DNA from: Pontimonas sp. | GTDB taxonomy: Bacteria; Actinomycetota; Actinomycetes; Actinomycetales; Microbacteriaceae | Length of the DNA: 64,000 nucleotides | Assembly (NCBI GenBank): GCA_018402295.1 | Contig: JAGYJI010000005.1 | Coordinates: forward strand, 141,067-205,066 | Direction: 5' to 3' | Shown: one piece after another, positions 45,786 through 58,100 of the stretch | How positions within the stretch are numbered: position 1 is the stretch's first letter | Layout: every line of letters begins with the position of its first letter | Translations under genes and position numbers: made by a program | The notes under the pieces: model-generated | Told to the model about the DNA's origin: nothing | Database searches by the model: none | The model's input: only the letters and a program-made list of their open reading frames with translations

Positions 45786-46648
45786 TGGCCAGGCTCGCAA
45801 TACCGAAGACCTACAAGCTCTACATCGGGGGAAAGTTTCCTCGCTCGGAGAGCGGATACACCTTTGAGGTGACCACCCCGAAAGGTGATTTCCTGGCCAA
45901 TGCGGCTCAGGCGAGCCGCAAAGATGCCCGCGATGCTGTGTCAGCAGCGCGGTCTGCTCAGTCCGGATTTGCGGGGCTCACCGCCTATAACCGTGGCCAG
46001 ATTCTGTATCGGATCGCGGAGGTTCTCGAGGGCCGGGTGGACCAGTTTGTCGAGGAGATTCGAGCCAGCGAGGGCGTGAGCGCTCAGGCTGCGCAGAAGC
46101 AGGTGGAGCAGTCCATCGACACCTGGGTCTGGTACGCCGGGTTTGCCGACAAGTATGCCCAAATTGCCGGAAATGGGAACCCTGTCGCTGGCCCCTACTT
46201 CAACCTCTCCACTCCCGAACCCACGGGTGTGGTGGTGGCACTTGCTCCCGCGGGAAAGACCGGAGAGAGCCTTCTGGGTCTCAGTGCGGTGCTTGGCTCC
46301 GATTCTGACCAGTGGGAACACCGCCGTGGTGCTCTCCCACCCCACCCAACCGCTCTCGGCCATCAGCTTCGCTGAGGTTCTCGCCACCAGTGATGTTCCA
46401 GGCGGTGTGGTCAATATTCTGACCGGGAACCCCGAGCCGCTCATGCCCTGGCTGGCCGCCCACGCTGACGTGAATGCCCTCGACCTCGCCGGAGGATCTG
46501 AGGGTGACTGGGTGAGCTGGCAGAGTGACGCCGCAGAAACTCTCAAACGGGTTCTTCCCCGAGCATGGGGATTCCCGCACGCAGTCTGGAGCGGATCGTG
46601 GCATTCACCGAGCTGAAGACGGTGTGGCACACCAAGGCTCTGGGATAG
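45782..46648 (+). CDS. Short aldehyde dehydrogenase-family paralogue apparently lacking the catalytic domain (two frameshifts near 46295, 46558)
   Basis: ALDH N-terminal/NAD-binding-like domain, then directly ARSLERIVAFTELKTVWHT; about 288 codons, no GQxC catalytic segment. Confidence 0.8.
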
Positions 46649-46651
46649 ACC

Positions 46652-47539
46652 ATGGCGTCCGGGATCGTCCTTGTGGATAAACCCCTGGGGCTGAGCTCTC
46701 ACAGCGCTGTCTCCGGTGTTCGTAAAGCGCTGGACACCAAGAAAGTGGGCCACGCCGGAACCTTGGATCCAGCAGCGACCGGCCTCCTGGTGATGGGCGT
46801 GGGGGCGGGGACACGACTGCTGACCTACCTGGTGGGACTGGACAAGTCCTACACCGCAACCCTGCGCCTGGGGCATGAGACCACCACGGACGACGCCGAG
46901 GGCGAGAAAGTGGGGGAGACCTCCACAGAGCTTGGATCTCTCAGCGACGACGCGATTCGTGGAGCCCTTGAGCCTTTTCGCGGTGAGATCGACCAGGTTC
47001 CCAGCACCTATAGCGCGATCAAGGTGGAGGGCAAGCGCGCCTATGACTTGGCGCGTTCTGGCCAGGATGTGGAGCTCACAAGCCGACGGGTGACCGTGTC
47101 TCGCCTGGAGGCCGGGAGCATTGCGCGGGGTGCGGACTTTATCGATGTGGAGCTGGTCGTGGAGTGCTCGTCGGGGACCTATATTCGAGCTCTCGCGCGC
47201 GATATCGGGCGAGCTTTGGGAGTGGGTGGGCACCTGGTGGCACTGCGGCGAACGCGGGTGGGGCCTTTTAGTGTGGAGGGAACCCCTCGTCCTCAGGACG
47301 TGGAGGCGTCACAGCTGCAGGGGCTTGCCCTCGTTGCTTCACAGATCATGCCGGTGGTCACCCTCACTAAGACCGAGGTTGCAGATATTTCGCACGGTCG
47401 AGCGGTGCACGCGGAGGACTGGCCCTCACCGGGACCGCTGGCCGGGTGCGATGAGGACACCGGGAGCTTGGTGGCAATTCTCGAAGCTTCTGGAGGTCGC
47501 AGCCGTATCCTGATGGGAGTTCCCCACACCGAGCGCTGA
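46652..47539 (+). CDS. truB: tRNA pseudouridine(55) synthase
   Basis: GIVLVDKPLGLSSHSAVSGVRK, KKVGHAGTLDPAATGLL. Confidence 0.96.
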   Translation: MASGIVLVDKPLGLSSHSAVSGVRKALDTKKVGHAGTLDPAATGLLVMGVGAGTRLLTYLVGLDKSYTATLRLGHETTTDDAEGEKVGETSTELGSLSDDAIRGALEPFRGEIDQVPSTYSAIKVEGKRAYDLARSGQDVELTSRRVTVSRLEAGSIARGADFIDVELVVECSSGTYIRALARDIGRALGVGGHLVALRRTRVGPFSVEGTPRPQDVEASQLQGLALVASQIMPVVTLTKTEVADISHGRAVHAEDWPSPGPLAGCDEDTGSLVAILEASGGRSRILMGVPHTER

Positions 47540-47566
47540 GAGAGATTCAGCGGAGAGGATTCCCCC

Positions 47567-47935
47567 GTGGTCGAGTGGTTTTACTGGGTGCAGCTCTCTG
47601 TCGCAATTCTCGCCGGTGTCTTGGCGGTGGGCTTTGCCCTAGCCAAGCGCACCCCGAATGACTACACCCTGGGCTCGATTGCCCTCGTGGGTCTGCTTCT
47701 GCTTGTCCAAATTGTGGTGGCCATTGTTCAACCGGCACTGGGTAACTCACCCAGCGGGAGCTTGCTCGAGTTTTGGATGTATTTGATCACGGCGTTCTTG
47801 ATGGTGATTGCCGGATTCGTGTGGGCGCTGGTGGAGCGCTCCATCATGTCCAACGTCATGCTGGGGCTGCTCGCTGGCTCGCTTGCGGTGATGCTGGTGC
47901 GAATGGACGTCATCTGGTTTGTGAACAGTGCCTAG
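47567..47935 (+). CDS. Small integral membrane protein, hypothetical
   Basis: 122-aa multi-TM ORF overlapping hemW. Confidence 0.65.
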   Translation: MVEWFYWVQLSVAILAGVLAVGFALAKRTPNDYTLGSIALVGLLLLVQIVVAIVQPALGNSPSGSLLEFWMYLITAFLMVIAGFVWALVERSIMSNVMLGLLAGSLAVMLVRMDVIWFVNSA

Positions 47936-49148
47936 TCCTGCCCCAGAGGGCGAGGTTGCGCCCCCCCATGGTCTGTTGCCGGCTTCTGCGTCCGCTGGCG
48001 CGGAGAGCAGAAACCTGGGACTCTACATCCACGTTCCGTTTTGTGCGGTGCGCTGTGGGTACTGCGATTTCAACACCTACACCGCCCAGGAGCTAGACGG
48101 TGTGTCCCAGGCCAGCTATCCCGCTCAGGCGATGGCGGAGATGACGTTTGCCAAGCGCGCCCTGGACGACTCCGGTGTTCTGCCACGGCCACTCTCCACA
48201 GTGTTTCTGGGTGGCGGGACACCCACACTTCTGGGGCCTGAACCCCTGGCTGCCATGCTCGAGCACGCGAGGAACACCTTTGGCCTGGAGAGTGACGCCG
48301 AGGTCACCGTGGAGGCTAATCCCGACAGTGTGAGCGCTCTGGACCTGCAGGCACTGGCTGGTGCCGGAGTGACCAGGGTGTCCTTCGGGGTGCAATCCAG
48401 TGACCCGTCAGTGCTTGCCACCCTGGATCGCACCCACGACCCGGAGCGGGTCCCAGCAGTAATCCAGTGGGCGAGGGACGCAGAGATCCAGGTCTCGCTC
48501 GACCTCATTTATGGAACACCGGGGGAGACCCTGGAGAGCTGGGGCACCACACTCCAGAGCGCTCGTGAGCTCGAGCCCGACCACGTTTCGGCGTACGCAT
48601 TGATTGTGGAGAAGGGCACCGCGTTAGCGGCCAGGATTTCTCGAGGTGAGCTGTCGATGCCCGATGATGATCTCCACGCGGAGATGTATACCCTGGCTGA
48701 TCAGCTCCTCGCGGAGGCTGGATACGCGTGGTACGAGGTCAGTAACTGGGCTCGAACCCCGGCCCACCAGTCGCGCCACAACCTGTCCTATTGGACCTCT
48801 GAAGACTGGTGGGGGATTGGCCCAGGGGCCCACTCCCATGTGGGAGGGGTTCGCTGGTGGAACGTCAAACACCCGTCTGCCTATGCGGCGCGCATCGGCG
48901 ACGGTGTGTCACCCGCGCAGGCGAGAGAAATTCTGAGTGATGCCACAGCCCAGATGGAGCGGGTGCTTCTGGGCATTCGATTGCGACACGGGGTGGAGGT
49001 CACCGACATCGCGCCTGGGCACCAGGCCCAGCTGGCGGAATGGGTGTCTCGCGGTTTACTGGAGGGGCGAGAGTTATTGGCTGGTCGCGTAGTTCCGACC
49101 CTGCAGGGGCGCTTGGTGGCTGATTTTCTGGCACGTGAGCTGACCTGA
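47928..49148 (+). CDS. hemW: Radical SAM coproporphyrinogen-like oxidase / heme chaperone HemW
   Basis: LYIHVPFCAVRCGYCDFNTYT, FLGGGTPTLLG. Confidence 0.93.
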   Translation: MPSPAPEGEVAPPHGLLPASASAGAESRNLGLYIHVPFCAVRCGYCDFNTYTAQELDGVSQASYPAQAMAEMTFAKRALDDSGVLPRPLSTVFLGGGTPTLLGPEPLAAMLEHARNTFGLESDAEVTVEANPDSVSALDLQALAGAGVTRVSFGVQSSDPSVLATLDRTHDPERVPAVIQWARDAEIQVSLDLIYGTPGETLESWGTTLQSARELEPDHVSAYALIVEKGTALAARISRGELSMPDDDLHAEMYTLADQLLAEAGYAWYEVSNWARTPAHQSRHNLSYWTSEDWWGIGPGAHSHVGGVRWWNVKHPSAYAARIGDGVSPAQAREILSDATAQMERVLLGIRLRHGVEVTDIAPGHQAQLAEWVSRGLLEGRELLAGRVVPTLQGRLVADFLARELT

Positions 49149-49176
49149 GGCGCTCCACCAGCCATCCTCGCTACTA

Positions 49177-49203
49177 TTAGCAATCAACAGGCCAGACTGC
49201 CAG
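49177..49203 (+). promoter_or_regulatory. Degenerate CIRCE element upstream of hrcA
   Basis: TTAGCAATC-N9-GACTGCCAG; each half-site is one base off a CIRCE half-site (TTAGCACTC / GAGTGCCAG) and the spacer is exactly 9 nt. Confidence 0.6.
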
Positions 49204-49230
49204 TTTCTGTCTGAGGAGGTGACGATACGC

Positions 49231-50265
49231 ATGGTGTCAGATCGCGCCCTCGAAGTGCTCCGCGTCATCGTTCAGGACTACATCGACTCCAAAGAACCGG
49301 TGGCTTCCAAAGCCATTGCTGATCGCCACGGTTTTGGCGTGTCAGCGGCCACTATTCGCAACGACATGGCCCTGTTGGAAGAAGAGGAGCTGATTGCCGC
49401 TCCGCACACCTCGGCAGGTCGCATTCCGACTGACAAGGGGTATCGGGTCTTTGTGGATCAACTGGCGGGGGTGAAGCCACTGACCTCTGCGCAGCGCCGA
49501 GCCATTGAGCAGTTTTTGAGCGAGTCCGCCGACTTGGATGACACTCTGACCAGGACGGTGCGACTGCTGTCCCAACTCACCAACCAGGTCGCCATTTTGC
49601 AGTATCCGAGCTTGAGTGTGGCGACTGTTCGCCACGTGGAATTGCTCCCGATGGGAACCCACCGGGTGATGACCGTCCTGATCACCGATGGCGGTTCGGT
49701 GGATCAAAACATTGTGGAGTGCCAGCAGGAACTAGATGAGGAACTGATCGGGGAGTTGCGCGCGCACCTCAACCAGCACTTGGTGGGGGTATCCCTCGCG
49801 CAGATGCCCGCCAAGCTGCGCGCTCTCCCCGCCACGGTGTCACCGCGTCGAGCGGAGTTGGTGGAGGCGCTCTGCGATGCGCTCCTGCACGCGGTGGAGG
49901 GCCACCGCTCTGATCGCATGCTGATGGCCGGCGCTGCCAACCTGGTGCGAGGTGAACAGGATTTTGCGTCGTCTGTGTATCCGGTGTTGGAAGCTATCGA
50001 ACAGCAGGTGACTCTGCTCAAGTTGTTTACCGAGATGAAGTGGGAATCCGAAGAGGTCCAGGCCCGAATCGGACGAGAAAACGAGGGTCCCTTCGCTGAA
50101 ACCGCAGTGTTGGCCTCCACCTACCAATCGGGCTCTGAGCACAGCGCTACCCTCGGGGTGGTGGGTCCTACTCGGATGGATTATTCGAGCAACATGACCG
50201 CAGTGCGCGCTGTCGCCAGCTATCTCACGCGACTGCTCGGACCGAACGAATCAGAAAGAGCGTAA
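49231..50265 (+). CDS. hrcA: Heat-inducible transcription repressor HrcA
   Basis: SDRALEVLRVIVQDYIDSKEPVASKAIADRHGFGVSAATIRNDMALLEEEELI; followed by dnaJ. Confidence 0.95.
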   Translation: MVSDRALEVLRVIVQDYIDSKEPVASKAIADRHGFGVSAATIRNDMALLEEEELIAAPHTSAGRIPTDKGYRVFVDQLAGVKPLTSAQRRAIEQFLSESADLDDTLTRTVRLLSQLTNQVAILQYPSLSVATVRHVELLPMGTHRVMTVLITDGGSVDQNIVECQQELDEELIGELRAHLNQHLVGVSLAQMPAKLRALPATVSPRRAELVEALCDALLHAVEGHRSDRMLMAGAANLVRGEQDFASSVYPVLEAIEQQVTLLKLFTEMKWESEEVQARIGRENEGPFAETAVLASTYQSGSEHSATLGVVGPTRMDYSSNMTAVRAVASYLTRLLGPNESERA

Positions 50266-50271
50266 TTAGGC

Positions 50272-51369
50272 GTGAGTGTTGATCATTACGAAGTTCTCGG
50301 TGTTGCGCGAGAGGCAAGCCCGGAGGACATCAAGAAGGCCTACCGGAAACTAGCCCGAGAACTTCACCCCGACGTCAACGACGCCAAGGACGCGGAGGAG
50401 CGGTTCAAACAGGTCACCCACGCCTACGAGGTCCTCTCGAACCCCGAGCAGCGCGCGAGCTATGACATGGGTGGGCAAGCCGGATTTGGCGGATTTGGGC
50501 CATTTGGCGACATCTTTGAGACCTTCTTTGGTCAGGGCGGATCCCAGCGTGGTCCCAGCTCCCGGAAGGAACGCGGCCAGGACGCCCTGCTCCGAGTCGA
50601 TGTGGACCTCAAGGATGTGATTTTTGGTGTGACACAGACGCTGGAGGTGGACACCGCCGTTGTCTGTGAATCCTGCAACGGGTCGTGCGCATCACCGGGA
50701 ACACAGGCCCGTCGCTGCGACATTTGTGGTGGCACCGGCTCACTCCAGCGCACGGTTCGCTCGGTGCTGGGAAACATGGTCACACAGAGCCCCTGTGGAA
50801 GTTGCCGCGGATTTGGTGAGGTCATCGACAGCCCCTGCCCGACCTGTGCCGGGCAGGGTCGAGTCCGCGCCACCCGGTCGCTCTCGGTTGATATTCCCGG
50901 AGGTATTGAGACCGGGCAACGCATCCACCTCCCCGGTCAAGGCGAAGTGGGACACGGCGGCGGACCTTCCGGAGATTTGTATCTCGAGTTCACTGTTCGC
51001 GGCGACAAAATCTTCTCCCGCTCCGGTGATGACATCATCGCCACCATTGAAGTCGATGTCTTGGACGCGATCGAGGGTATTGATGTGAGCGTGGAGGCAC
51101 TCGATGGTGAGGTCACCATTCCGGTGAAGCCCGGAACACAAAGCGCCGACATCATCACGGTGAAAGGTCGCGGTGTGACCAAGCTTCGAGGCAATGGTCG
51201 AGGGGACCTGCGCCTGGGTGTTCAGGTCCTCACCCCCTCCAAATTGGGCGCCAAAGAGGCTGAACTGATCACCAAACTTCGCGCCCTGCGAAAGCCCGCT
51301 CCGCCCACGCTGGCCGGAGCGCAACAGGGTGTGTTCCAGAAATTCCGCGACCGCCTCTTCGGGGGATAA
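50272..51369 (+). CDS. dnaJ: Chaperone protein DnaJ
   Basis: J-domain (HPDVN), four CxxCxGxG-like zinc-binding repeats. Confidence 0.96.
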   Translation: MSVDHYEVLGVAREASPEDIKKAYRKLARELHPDVNDAKDAEERFKQVTHAYEVLSNPEQRASYDMGGQAGFGGFGPFGDIFETFFGQGGSQRGPSSRKERGQDALLRVDVDLKDVIFGVTQTLEVDTAVVCESCNGSCASPGTQARRCDICGGTGSLQRTVRSVLGNMVTQSPCGSCRGFGEVIDSPCPTCAGQGRVRATRSLSVDIPGGIETGQRIHLPGQGEVGHGGGPSGDLYLEFTVRGDKIFSRSGDDIIATIEVDVLDAIEGIDVSVEALDGEVTIPVKPGTQSADIITVKGRGVTKLRGNGRGDLRLGVQVLTPSKLGAKEAELITKLRALRKPAPPTLAGAQQGVFQKFRDRLFGG

Positions 51370-51373
51370 CCCG

Positions 51374-52107
51374 GTGGCTCACCTGTATTACGTGGGCGCG
51401 GGGGAGACCCTGGAGCCTGGCTCGAGCGTTCGACTCCAGGGTGATGAGGCCCGTCACGCAGCGAGCGTGAGCCGTCTGGCGGTGGGCGAAGACATCCTGG
51501 TGGGGGACGGGGTGGGAACCCTCGCCACAGCTCGCGCCACCGCTGTGACCCCGAAAGAAGTTCTCCTGGAGGTTCACGACACCACCACCCATCCGCCCCA
51601 CCAGCCGGAGGTGTGGTTGGTGCAAGCACTTGCCAAAGGTGATCGCGATGAGCTGGCCATCCAAACCTGCACGGAACTCGGCGTGGACCGGATCATTCCC
51701 TGGCAAGCCTCCAGAAGTATTTCCCGATGGAAGGGCGACAAGCTCACCACAGGTGTGGCGCGGTGGCAAAAAATTGCCACCGAGGCATCCAAGCAGTCCC
51801 TGCGCGCCTGGATTCCCCAGGTGGAGCGGGCCATGACCACACAGGACATTGCGGATCTGGGCGACGCAGCACCAGTTGTTGCTGCTTGACCCAGACGCCA
51901 CCGATGCCCTGTCTGCCTATATCCCCCAGCGCGAGAAGAATCTGCTCGTGATTGTGGGCCCGGAGGGTGGTGTGGACGCAGGCAGAAAGAGAGCTGTTGC
52001 TGAGTTCCGGCGCCGTTGACCTGAAACTGGGGCGCACCGTTCTTCGCACCTCCAGTGCGGGGCCGGCAGCGCTTGCCGTGCTCAATAGCGCGATGGGGCG
52101 CTGGTGA
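51374..52107 (+). CDS. rsmE: 16S rRNA (uracil1498-N3)-methyltransferase (frameshifts near 51872, 51981)
   Basis: LQGDEARHAASVSRL, QALAKGDRDELAIQTCTELGV, LLVIVGPEGG, LGRTVLRTSSAGPAALAVL across frames. Confidence 0.9.
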
Positions 52108-52152
52108 TAACTGGGTGCGACAGGCAAGGCCCTCGTTCTAGACTGGGGTCTC

Positions 52153-52500
52153 ATGAGCGAGCCATCGATTTTCACCCGGATTATTGCCGGTGAGATCCCT
52201 GCGGACATTGTGTTCCAGAACGACAGAATCATTGCTCTGCGCGATATCGCCCCGAAAGCTCCGGTCCACCTGCTGGTTGTCCCGACAACCGATGCCTACC
52301 GGGATGTGACGGAGCTCGCTGCGGGCGACCCGGCGCTGCTCCAGGAGATGGTGCAGGTGGCGAGCGACCTGGCTCACGAGCACGCCGATGGTGACTTCCG
52401 CCTGGTGTTCAACACCGGGGTTGGTGGCGGACAGACGGTCTTCCACGTTCACGCTCACGTCCTCGCAGGTGGCCTTGAAGAGGGATCACTTGCCGGCTAA
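52153..52500 (+). CDS. HIT-family (histidine triad) protein
   Basis: SIFTRIIAGEIPADIVF, FHVHAHVLAG. Confidence 0.93.
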   Translation: MSEPSIFTRIIAGEIPADIVFQNDRIIALRDIAPKAPVHLLVVPTTDAYRDVTELAAGDPALLQEMVQVASDLAHEHADGDFRLVFNTGVGGGQTVFHVHAHVLAGGLEEGSLAG

Positions 52501-53476
52501 ATCACCGAATTCTGTGTCCCTCACGGTGGATGTTGATGATGTCGCCATGATTCGTGTGCTCGGCGTGCACGACCGAGTTCTTGCGCAGGTGGAGGCTGAA
52601 TGTCCGGGTGTTGTCATTGTGGCCCGGGGAAACGCGATCACGATTTCTGGACCAGAGGACGACGTGGCCAGTGCCCACCAACTGGTGACGGATCTTGTTC
52701 AGATGGCCCGGGAGGGTGTTGATTTGGGAGCCAGGGATGTCTCCAGTGTTGTGGAGATCCAGCAGTCCACCGGGAAACAGGCAGCAGGTTTTCTGACCCA
52801 GCCCATCGTGTCCTCCCGAGGTCACACGATTCGACCGAAGACCATCGGCCAGAAGAACTATGTCGATGCCATCGAGGAGAACACGATTGTGTTTGGGGTG
52901 GGTCCGGCGGGAACCGGGAAAACCTACCTGGCGATGGCAAAAGCGGTTGCCGCGTTGGAGCGCAAAGAGGTGGACCGCATCATTTTGACCAGGCCCGCCG
53001 TGGAGGCGGGGGAGCGTCTCGGTTTTCTTCCGGGAACCCTGAGCGACAAGATTGACCCCTATTTGCGGCCACTGTTCGATGCGCTGCACGAAATGATGGA
53101 CCCCGACCTGATTCCCAAGCTGTTGGCCAGTGGAACGGTGGAGGTTGCACCCCTGGCCTATATGCGAGGTCGAACACTGAATTCCTCCTTCATCATCTTG
53201 GACGAAGCCCAAAACACCACACCGGAGCAGATGAAGATGTTCCTCACACGCCTGGGCTTTGGATCAAAAATGGTGATCACCGGCGATGTCACCCAGATCG
53301 ATCTTCCCGGTGGTACGAGCGGGTTGAAGCTGGTGGGCGGGATTTTGGAAGACATCGACGATATTCACTTTGAGTACCTCACCGCGAAAGATGTGGTTCG
53401 CCACTCGTTGGTCTCCGCAATTGTCGAGGCCTACGCGGTGCATGACTCCCAGAAGGACACCAAGAGTGTCCGTTGA
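52475..53476 (+). CDS. phoH: PhoH-family ATPase
   Basis: FGVGPAGTGKTYLAMAKAVAAL, ILDEAQNTTPEQMKMFLTRLGF; exact start uncertain (52475 or 52514). Confidence 0.93.
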   Translation: MKRDHLPAKSPNSVSLTVDVDDVAMIRVLGVHDRVLAQVEAECPGVVIVARGNAITISGPEDDVASAHQLVTDLVQMAREGVDLGARDVSSVVEIQQSTGKQAAGFLTQPIVSSRGHTIRPKTIGQKNYVDAIEENTIVFGVGPAGTGKTYLAMAKAVAALERKEVDRIILTRPAVEAGERLGFLPGTLSDKIDPYLRPLFDALHEMMDPDLIPKLLASGTVEVAPLAYMRGRTLNSSFIILDEAQNTTPEQMKMFLTRLGFGSKMVITGDVTQIDLPGGTSGLKLVGGILEDIDDIHFEYLTAKDVVRHSLVSAIVEAYAVHDSQKDTKSVR

Positions 53477-53918
53477 GCTGACGAACGAGTCGGGCTTTTC
53501 CGTGGAGGAGGAGGCGCTCCAAGCGGTCACCCTGCACGCCATGGCTCAGCTGAAAGTCCACCCCGACGCTGAGGTGGCCATTGTCTTGGTGGACGAAAAG
53601 GCCATGTCAGAGCTGCACCTGCAGTGGATGGATGAGCCAGGTCCCACCGACGTGCTGAGCTTCCCGATGGATGAGCTGCGCCCCGGGTTGGAGGGCGAAG
53701 ACGCTGCCGAGGGAATCCTGGGAGATATTGTCCTGTGTCCGACGGTTGCCCAGAAGCAAGCCGAGGCCGCTGGCCACTCTCTGACGGAGGAGCTCCAGAT
53801 GCTCACGGTGCACGGCATGCTGCACCTGCTCGGGTTTGATCACGCCGAAGCCGAGGAAGAGAAAGAGATGTTTGGGCTGCAGGGAGACATTCTTCGCACC
53901 TTCCAGGAGAGTCGCTGA
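53466..53918 (+). CDS. ybeY: Endoribonuclease YbeY
   Basis: GPTDVLSFPMDE, LTVHGMLHLLGFDHAEAEEEKEMFGLQ. Confidence 0.95.
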   Translation: MSVELTNESGFSVEEEALQAVTLHAMAQLKVHPDAEVAIVLVDEKAMSELHLQWMDEPGPTDVLSFPMDELRPGLEGEDAAEGILGDIVLCPTVAQKQAEAAGHSLTEELQMLTVHGMLHLLGFDHAEAEEEKEMFGLQGDILRTFQESR

Positions 53919-55237
53919 TGGCCATCGCGTTTGTGGTTATTGCTCTGCTGCTGATTGTGGTGGGCGGTTTGCTGACCGCCATCGATTCGGCGTTTTCCTC
54001 GGTGGGAAAAAACGATCTGATTGAGGAAGCTGCCACGAGGCGGAACCCTCGAGCGCTCCACCGAATCGCCGCAGACTTGCCCGCTCACCTCACGGCGTTG
54101 CGCTTTATTCGCGTGGTGGTCGACACCATTGCCGCTGTGTTAATCACACTGGCGGCCTCGATGTGGCTGGAGCAGTGGTGGCAGGTGTTGTTGGTGGCCG
54201 GCGCCATTGTTACCGGGGTGTCGTTCGTGGTCGTGGGGTCCAGCCCCCGTGCTGTTGGTGCCAGAAACTCCTCCTTTATGGTCCGAACTTTTGGGGGGCT
54301 GGTGCGGGTGGTGCGCCTCGCGGTCGGCCCACTCGCCGAGGGTCTTGTGGTGTTGGGCAACATTGTCACCCCCGGTGTGGGGGCGGCTTCGACCCTCACC
54401 AGTGAGAACCAGTTCCGCAATTGGGTGGATGAGGCGACCGAGCGGGACATGCTGGAGGAGGAAGATCGCGAACTCCTGCACTCTGTTTTTGATTTTGGCG
54501 ACACCATTGTTCGAGAAATCATGGTGGCTAGAACCGACATGATCACGGTGGACGCTGAGGACAGCATCAACGACGTGATGTCGGTGTTCCTCGACCGGGG
54601 CGTCTCCCGCATGCCGGTGATCGGAAAAGACAGCGACGAAGTCATCGGCATTTGCTATCTCCGCGATGTGGCCCGCATCACACACGAAAAGACAGCCGCG
54701 GCCCTCAAGAAACCCATCGCGACCCTGGCCAAACCGGCGCTGTTTATTCCGGAGAGCAAGAACGCCGATGACACTCTGCGGTTTCTGCAGCGGGAACAGA
54801 ACCACCTCGCGATGGTCGTCGACGAATACGGTGGGATTGCAGGGCTGGTGACCCTGGAGGACCTCATTGAGGAACTCCTGGGTGAGATTTCTGATGAGTA
54901 CGACACAGACGTGGACGACATTTACCCGCTCGGACCCGACACCTATCGAGTGTCATCCAAATACGCCGTTGATGACTTAGAAGACCTCTACGACATCGAT
55001 ATCGAGGATGAAGATGTCGACACCGTGGGTGGCTTGTTGACCAAACTCATCGGTCGCCTGCCCGAGGGAGGCTCCAGTGCCTCCACCCCGGACCTGATTT
55101 TGGTGGCGGAGAAGACGGAGGGGCGCAATCAACGCGTCGCCTGGATTCGGGTGTCCCCGACGGAGGGCTGGCTGGAGCGGAAAGCTGTTCGCCAAGAAAT
55201 CGATCAGGCCAGTACCGGCGAAGTCCCGCTGCCATGA
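53918..55237 (+). CDS. Hemolysin-C/CorC-type CNNM and CBS domain membrane protein
   Basis: DUF21-like TM domain, DFGDTIVREIMVARTDMITVDAEDSI CBS pair, VVDEYGGIAGLVTLEDLIEELLGEI. Confidence 0.93.
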   Translation: MAIAFVVIALLLIVVGGLLTAIDSAFSSVGKNDLIEEAATRRNPRALHRIAADLPAHLTALRFIRVVVDTIAAVLITLAASMWLEQWWQVLLVAGAIVTGVSFVVVGSSPRAVGARNSSFMVRTFGGLVRVVRLAVGPLAEGLVVLGNIVTPGVGAASTLTSENQFRNWVDEATERDMLEEEDRELLHSVFDFGDTIVREIMVARTDMITVDAEDSINDVMSVFLDRGVSRMPVIGKDSDEVIGICYLRDVARITHEKTAAALKKPIATLAKPALFIPESKNADDTLRFLQREQNHLAMVVDEYGGIAGLVTLEDLIEELLGEISDEYDTDVDDIYPLGPDTYRVSSKYAVDDLEDLYDIDIEDEDVDTVGGLLTKLIGRLPEGGSSASTPDLILVAEKTEGRNQRVAWIRVSPTEGWLERKAVRQEIDQASTGEVPLP

Positions 55238-56129
55238 GTGAGGACACCTACCGAGCAGGCTTTGTCACGTTTGTGGGGCGCCCCAACGTCGGGCAAGTCG
55301 ACCCTGATGAACGCCCTGGTGGGTGAGAAAGTCGCCATCACCTCCTCCAAACCCCAAACCACCAGGCACGCCATCCGCGGGATCGTGCACCGGGATAACG
55401 GCCAGCTCATCATTGTGGACACTCCGGGTGTGCACCGCCCGAGGACGCTGCTGGGTCAACGACTCAACGATCTTGTGCAGTCGACACTCTCGGAAGTCGA
55501 TGTGATCGCGTTCTGTGTTCCCGCCACCGATGTCGTCGGCCCGGGCGACACCTACATCGCCAACGAAATCCTCAAATTCCCCAAAGCTCGAAAAATCGCC
55601 CTCATCACGAAAACCGACAGCGCCAGCCCGGAACAGATTGCGACCCGGTTGATGGAAGTGGACCAGTTGGCGGACTGGGAGACTCTGATTCCGCTCTCGG
55701 CGGTGTCCGGGGAGCAACTCGATGTGGTGGTCCGGGAGATTCTGGCCCTGATGCCAGAATCCGAAGCGCTCTATCCACCGGAGGACACCAGCGAGCAGAG
55801 CGTTGAGGTGCGCATTGCGGAGCTCATCCGGGAGGCAACCCTGGAGGGGGTCAGTGACGAGCTTCCCCACTCCATCGCGGTCACCATCGATGAGATGGGG
55901 GAGCGAGAGGATGGTCTAGCACCAGATTTTTGCCAGTTTGTGGGTCGAACGGGACAGCCAAAAAGGCATCATGATCGGCAAAGGTGGCGGGAAACTCAAA
56001 GACATTGGCTCGCGTGCGAGAGCCGAGGTTGAGGCGCTGCTGGGACACAAGGTGTACCTGTCCATTCAGGTCAAAGTGTCCAAAGAGTGGCAACGAGACG
56101 CCAAGAAGATCACCAAACTGGGTCTCTAG
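55234..56129 (+). CDS. era: GTPase Era (frameshifts near 55292, 55922)
   Basis: [11 protein letters not shown](K)[31 protein letters not shown] domain [24 protein letters not shown]. Confidence 0.95.
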
Positions 56130-56162
56130 CGGGGTCACTGGGGTGCGTGTTACCCTACACAG

Positions 56163-58041
<1,879 letters not shown>

Positions 58042-58100
58042 TCGGCACTGCGGGTGTGCCCCGCAGGGTAAATGCGCTGTCGTGGCGGGATACTAGGGGC

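Noticed and set aside
45941-47233. 430-aa minus-strand ORF opposite ALDH-2/truB
   Set aside because: Antisense shadow ORF over motif-bearing genes.
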